Below the pieces are notes generated by a model. It saw only the letters and a list, made by a program, of their open reading frames with translations. It searched no databases and was not told the origin of the DNA. From an uncultured Erysipelotrichaceae bacterium (lineage in GTDB: Bacteria > Bacillota_I > Bacilli_A > Erysipelotrichales > Erysipelotrichaceae), in assembly GCA_910586285.1 (NCBI GenBank), contig CAJUGR010000029.1:1-16385 (forward strand): a stretch of DNA of 16,385 bases. The letters run 5' to 3'. Below are positions 13,753 to 16,385 of this stretch, piece after piece; within the stretch, counting starts at the first letter, position 1, and every line of letters begins with the position of its first letter. The position numbers and the translations under genes were made by a program.

Positions 13753-15308
13753 CAGCGTTCACCTCCTTCATGAGTGGATCGAGAACTTTTCTTTCTTCTA
13801 CTCTGGGATTTCGTTTGTTTATCCTCTTTATAATTCAATACGATCGCTTCCGGTGAAATCACGTCATCTAATAATGCCGCCGCGTCCTTTTGTTGCTTCG
13901 CATGAGAACGCTTCACCACCGGTTTCACCGCCACTGCCGTGGTCGTCGGTTTAACCATTGGCTTTAAATCTGCCTCCGGTGACGATGCCGTATTTTGATT
14001 TTGCGTTTCACCGGTTGTCGGAATGATCTCGCTTTTTTTCAACAGTGCTTTTTTCTTTTTCTTCACCGGGGCAGGCTGAGGTTCTTCCAACTTCACCGTG
14101 GGATTCATCATTGCATCGACAGCGTCTGATTTCTTTTCGCCCTCATCCGCTGATTTACGCAATGATTTGCGCTGAGACGGCATTTCCTGTTTTGGCTTAG
14201 CTGCCGATTTCTTTTGCGCTGGCGCAGATCGACCCTTACTTTCCGTATCCGAAACAATCGAATCAAACAAATGATCCAACGGCATGCTTTCTTCTACCAG
14301 ATTGGCAATGCCGATCTTTTCCGCATTGGCTGTCGGATGTGCATCACTTTCTGCATCTTTCGCTTTCGTAAAGCGTTTCTTCACCCCTTTTTTCTTTTCG
14401 GTTTTATTTTTACTATGGAAGATGGATGAAACACGATTTTGCTTGTCGTCAACTTCCCTTCCTACATCATTACCGGGTTCAATATCTTTTTCACTGTCAC
14501 TGGTTTTACTGATCTTCTCACCCTGTACTTCATTTTGTGTCTGACAGATCACCATCGTTAAGAATTCACGCAGGCTCTTTTCCGTGACGACATTGAGTTT
14601 ACCGCCTTCCGCAATCGAAATATTACCTGTTTCCTCACTGACGATAATCGTAATAGAATCGGTGATTTCGCTAATGCCGACTGCGGCACGATGACGAGCC
14701 CCGTACATGGTCGGTAAATCCTGTGTTGTTGGCGGGAAATAAGCTGCCGCACAGGCGATCTTTACTCCTTGCAGGATTACCGCACCGTCATGAAGCGGTG
14801 TTCCCGGAACAAAAATTGAACACAACAATTCACTGGTAACCACCGAGTTCATCGGCGTACCGGTCTTGATAAAATCACTTAAGGAATGCCCTTGTTCAAG
14901 GGAAATCAGAGCGCCGGTCTTGGTCTTTGACATTTCTCCGCATGCCTTCACCAGTTCATCCACAAGCCGTTCGCGTTCATTCAAGGTCAAAGTAGAAATA
15001 CTGGAGAAGATATTGGTCTTACCGATTTTCTCCAACAACGCCCGAATTTCCGGCTGAAAGATGATAATGATTGCGATCGGTCCGTATTGAACAAAGAGAT
15101 CTGCCAAATACTCAATCGCCTTCAAACCCAATACATCAGCCAATGCTTTAATGATGAAGATCAAAATAATGCCTTTGAATATCTGAATGGTTCGTGCATT
15201 GTTTTTGACAATTTTCAGGATGAAATAAAACGCTACCCACACTACGGTTATATTACATATTAATTTTATGAATTGAATTAGATTGTTTAAAGTGAAGTAA
15301 TCAAACAT
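13752..15308 (-). CDS. cdaA: Diadenylate cyclase CdaA with long basic C-terminal tail
   Basis: CdaA makes c-di-AMP from two ATP at the membrane. Residues 1-95 hold three membrane segments (about 10-33, 42-60 and 66-85). The DAC domain spans about 105-262, with PGTPLHDGAVILQG (DGA at 174-176) and MYGARHRAAVGISE (RHR at 205-207), so catalysis should be intact. Normal CdaA ends around residue 270-280. This protein continues to 518 with some 255 low-complexity residues rich in Lys, Ser, Glu and Pro, including PVKKKKKALLKK and a terminal QSRRKKSSRSTHEGGER. The tail is probably disordered and cytoplasmic. AAAGGAG lies about seven bases before the ATG. It is the first gene of the cdaA-cdaR-glmM operon. 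The tail's role is unknown. Confidence 0.95.
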   Translation of the reverse strand: MFDYFTLNNLIQFIKLICNITVVWVAFYFILKIVKNNARTIQIFKGIILIFIIKALADVLGLKAIEYLADLFVQYGPIAIIIIFQPEIRALLEKIGKTNIFSSISTLTLNERERLVDELVKACGEMSKTKTGALISLEQGHSLSDFIKTGTPMNSVVTSELLCSIFVPGTPLHDGAVILQGVKIACAAAYFPPTTQDLPTMYGARHRAAVGISEITDSITIIVSEETGNISIAEGGKLNVVTEKSLREFLTMVICQTQNEVQGEKISKTSDSEKDIEPGNDVGREVDDKQNRVSSIFHSKNKTEKKKGVKKRFTKAKDAESDAHPTANAEKIGIANLVEESMPLDHLFDSIVSDTESKGRSAPAQKKSAAKPKQEMPSQRKSLRKSADEGEKKSDAVDAMMNPTVKLEEPQPAPVKKKKKALLKKSEIIPTTGETQNQNTASSPEADLKPMVKPTTTAVAVKPVVKRSHAKQQKDAAALLDDVISPEAIVLNYKEDKQTKSQSRRKKSSRSTHEGGER

Positions 15309-15332
15309 AGGATGACTCCTTTCATAGTCTTT

Positions 15333-15341
15333 ATTATATCA
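15333..15341 (-). promoter_or_regulatory. Extended -10 promoter of the cdaA operon
   Basis: TGATATAAT on the minus strand is a perfect extended -10, giving a predicted start near 15326 and a short leader with AAAGGAG. No standard -35 is seen at 16-18 bases. Confidence 0.65.
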
Positions 15342-15437
15342 TATAATCGTTCATTCTTCCGCGATAATTCAATTTTCTTGTAAAAACGACAGGAAGTGTC
15401 AAAGTGATTCCTTATTACTTCATGACAGCAAAAGACA

Positions 15438-15465
15438 TGCAACTTTTAAAAGAAATATGTATAAG
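15438..15465 (+). promoter_or_regulatory. Candidate promoter of the YjzC-like gene
   Basis: TGCAAC at 15438-15443 and TATAAG at 15460-15465 are 16 bases apart, about 30 bases upstream of the ribosome site. The match to the housekeeping consensus is only fair. The remainder of the 198-base cdaA/YjzC-like intergenic region shows nothing else definite. Confidence 0.35.
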
Positions 15466-15506
15466 CTTTGCGGTTATAACCAAACTATCATCAGGAGGTG
15501 TTAGAA

Positions 15507-15668
15507 ATGGCACAGAAGAAATACCGTCCGGGCATGAACTGCGAGAAGAGTGGTAAATATTCCTGCTACAACAGCAAAGGAAAAGTTATCAACGAAGACG
15601 TAGACATGGAGAAGGACAGACGATTCCCTCCTGCACAAGAGGAAGGATGCTACTACCAGGAACAGTAG
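15507..15668 (+). CDS. Small YjzC-like protein
   Basis: A 53-residue hydrophilic protein is encoded with a near-perfect ribosome site: AGGAGGTG at 15493-15500, six bases before the ATG. The sequence begins MAQKKYRPGMNCEKSGKY, has a GKVINEDVDMEKDRRFPP middle and ends EEGCYYQEQ. The RPG-SG-Y opening, then a charged stretch leading to RFPP and an aromatic end, matches the plan of Bacillus YjzC-like proteins. The function of that family is unknown to me. It has three Cys (12, 20 and 48). It is transcribed divergently from cdaA, with its own terminator. Coding on this strand is supported by the ribosome site and family resemblance; an open frame on the opposite strand here has no such support. Confidence 0.8.
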   Translation: MAQKKYRPGMNCEKSGKYSCYNSKGKVINEDVDMEKDRRFPPAQEEGCYYQEQ

Positions 15669-15723
15669 TCCAGTAGCATCATTCAAGGTATCCTAAGGTC
15701 CATCGGATCGTTAAAGGATTCCG

Positions 15724-15753
15724 AAAAAAAGGCTGCAAAATCTGCAGTCTTTT
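15724..15753 (+). terminator. Terminator of the YjzC-like gene
   Basis: GGCTGCA and TGCAGTC form a 7-bp stem (one G-U) with a 5-base loop, extended by an upstream A7 run and a downstream TTTT. It lies about 60 bases after the stop. The 185 bases between the YjzC-like stop and the next gene hold nothing else I can support. Confidence 0.75.
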
Positions 15754-15853
15754 CTTATGCAAAATAAAATCGGTAACGACTCTGTATATTTAATATTAAA
15801 CTATGTTGGAAATGAATCCCTAATGATGATAAAGGTTGTGATAATTACCCTTT

Positions 15854-16282
15854 TTATTGTGCAAGTGCCGTACCCGGATGTTCTGCATCCCATGATTGCA
15901 GCACTTCTTCCAATACCTGTGCTGCTGTTACTACTGTGTCATGGCATTTCAATTCCGGTTTATGAAATACCGGCTTTATCTGGGCACATAACCGTGAACC
16001 CATACGCTTTTGGAAAGCAATGACCAGTTTTTGGGTCAAAGGTCTGATCACATCCATTTGATCATGTGCCTTGTGTTCGATATAGCGCGCAGAAACAACA
16101 CAAGCAGCGCCGCTCAATGCACCGCATACATCCCCAATGTGGAAGCCCCCTCCAAACGCTGCCGTCATGACCATATCCTTATCATGCAAATGTAGATCAT
16201 ACACCTCATTTCCGGCACGAATGATACTCTCTGCACAGTTGTATCCTTGTGCGTAATACTTTTCCGCTACCTCAGCTAACAT
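15854..16282 (-). CDS. C_GCAxxG_C_C family redox-type protein
   Basis: This 142-residue protein has the spaced cysteine pattern of the C_GCAxxG_C_C family. Cys16 lies in GYNCAESI, a glycine-rich AAFGGGFHIGDVCGALSGA carries Cys53, and further Cys are at 61, 99 and 113. The family is widespread in anaerobes and thought to bind metal or take part in redox, but its role is not settled. It has no signal peptide or membrane segment. AAGGAG at 16290-16295 lies seven bases before ATG 16282 but only one base before an ATG at 16288, so the inner start is chosen, as for the SIS gene. It is probably a single-gene unit. No strong terminator was found after the stop. Confidence 0.88.
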   Translation of the reverse strand: MLAEVAEKYYAQGYNCAESIIRAGNEVYDLHLHDKDMVMTAAFGGGFHIGDVCGALSGAACVVSARYIEHKAHDQMDVIRPLTQKLVIAFQKRMGSRLCAQIKPVFHKPELKCHDTVVTAAQVLEEVLQSWDAEHPGTALAQ

Positions 16283-16329
16283 TTTCATTCTCCTTTTCTA
16301 TCCTCACGCTTTGGTGATGTTCCATTAAG

Positions 16330-16338
16330 ATTATAACA
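16330..16338 (-). promoter_or_regulatory. Extended -10 promoter of the C_GCAxxG_C_C gene
   Basis: TGTTATAAT on the minus strand is identical to the element before yhhQ-tgt. The predicted transcript start is near 16323, with about 28 bases to the ribosome site. Confidence 0.65.
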
Positions 16339-16385
16339 TAAAATATATGCAGATGGCAGTCATTTGCCCGTGTTCACTAATACAA

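Noticed and set aside
14214..14544. Two plus-strand open frames opposite the CdaA tail
   Set aside because: They are antisense readings of a Lys/Ser-rich repetitive coding stretch, with Phe/Leu-rich biased products and no start signals.
15388..15400. GACA-GGAAG-TGTC short palindrome as an operator between cdaA and the YjzC-like gene
   Set aside because: Arms of four bases are expected by chance; there is no second copy or promoter overlap to support it.
15501..15686. 61-codon minus-strand open frame over the YjzC-like gene
   Set aside because: The plus-strand gene has a near-perfect ribosome site and family resemblance; the minus-strand frame has neither.

Overview
The window looks like a chromosomal stretch of a low-to-mid GC Firmicute, most like an Erysipelotrichia-type gut bacterium. 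The reasons are strong AGGAGG ribosome sites, TGnTATAAT promoters, the cdaA-cdaR-glmM operon, a membrane-anchored MurF beside Ddl, and small YjzC-like and C_GCAxxG_C_C proteins. The genus assignment is inference. I see no rRNA, tRNA, CRISPR array, insertion sequence or phage gene.

Layout. At the left edge (about 23-150, +) is a decayed RelB/DinJ-type antitoxin. Next (278-2122, +) is one continuous gene fusing a YhhQ/VUT queuosine-precursor transporter to a tRNA-guanine transglycosylase, apparently transcribed without a leader and closed by a strong terminator. The rest, apart from one small gene, reads leftward. An AT-rich ECF sigma factor and membrane anti-sigma-like pair (2257-3484) looks acquired. 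It is followed rightward by a SIS-domain sugar-phosphate protein (3583-4320) and a DUF6194-like protein (4442-4894). A gap at 5012-5271 holds a ParE/RelE-family toxin broken in several frames. Then comes a cell-wall operon (5383-8873): alpha/beta hydrolase, MurF with a membrane domain in place of its usual N-terminal domain, and Ddl.

Next, 8984-10984 encodes an OmpR-type response regulator and histidine kinase. The operon at 11040-15308 encodes the diadenylate cyclase CdaA, with a very long basic tail, its regulator CdaR (YbbR domains) and GlmM. Divergent from cdaA is a 53-residue YjzC-like gene (15507-15668, +). The window closes with a C_GCAxxG_C_C family gene (15854-16282, -).

Functional picture. 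Most of the right half concerns cell envelope supply and its control: GlmM makes glucosamine-1-phosphate for UDP-GlcNAc, CdaA/CdaR set c-di-AMP, and Ddl and MurF make and attach D-Ala-D-Ala. The left end concerns queuosine salvage: uptake and tRNA insertion are joined in one polypeptide. The most unusual items are the transporter-TGT fusion with altered substrate-pocket residues, the two toxin-antitoxin remnants, the CdaA tail and the AT-rich sigma island.
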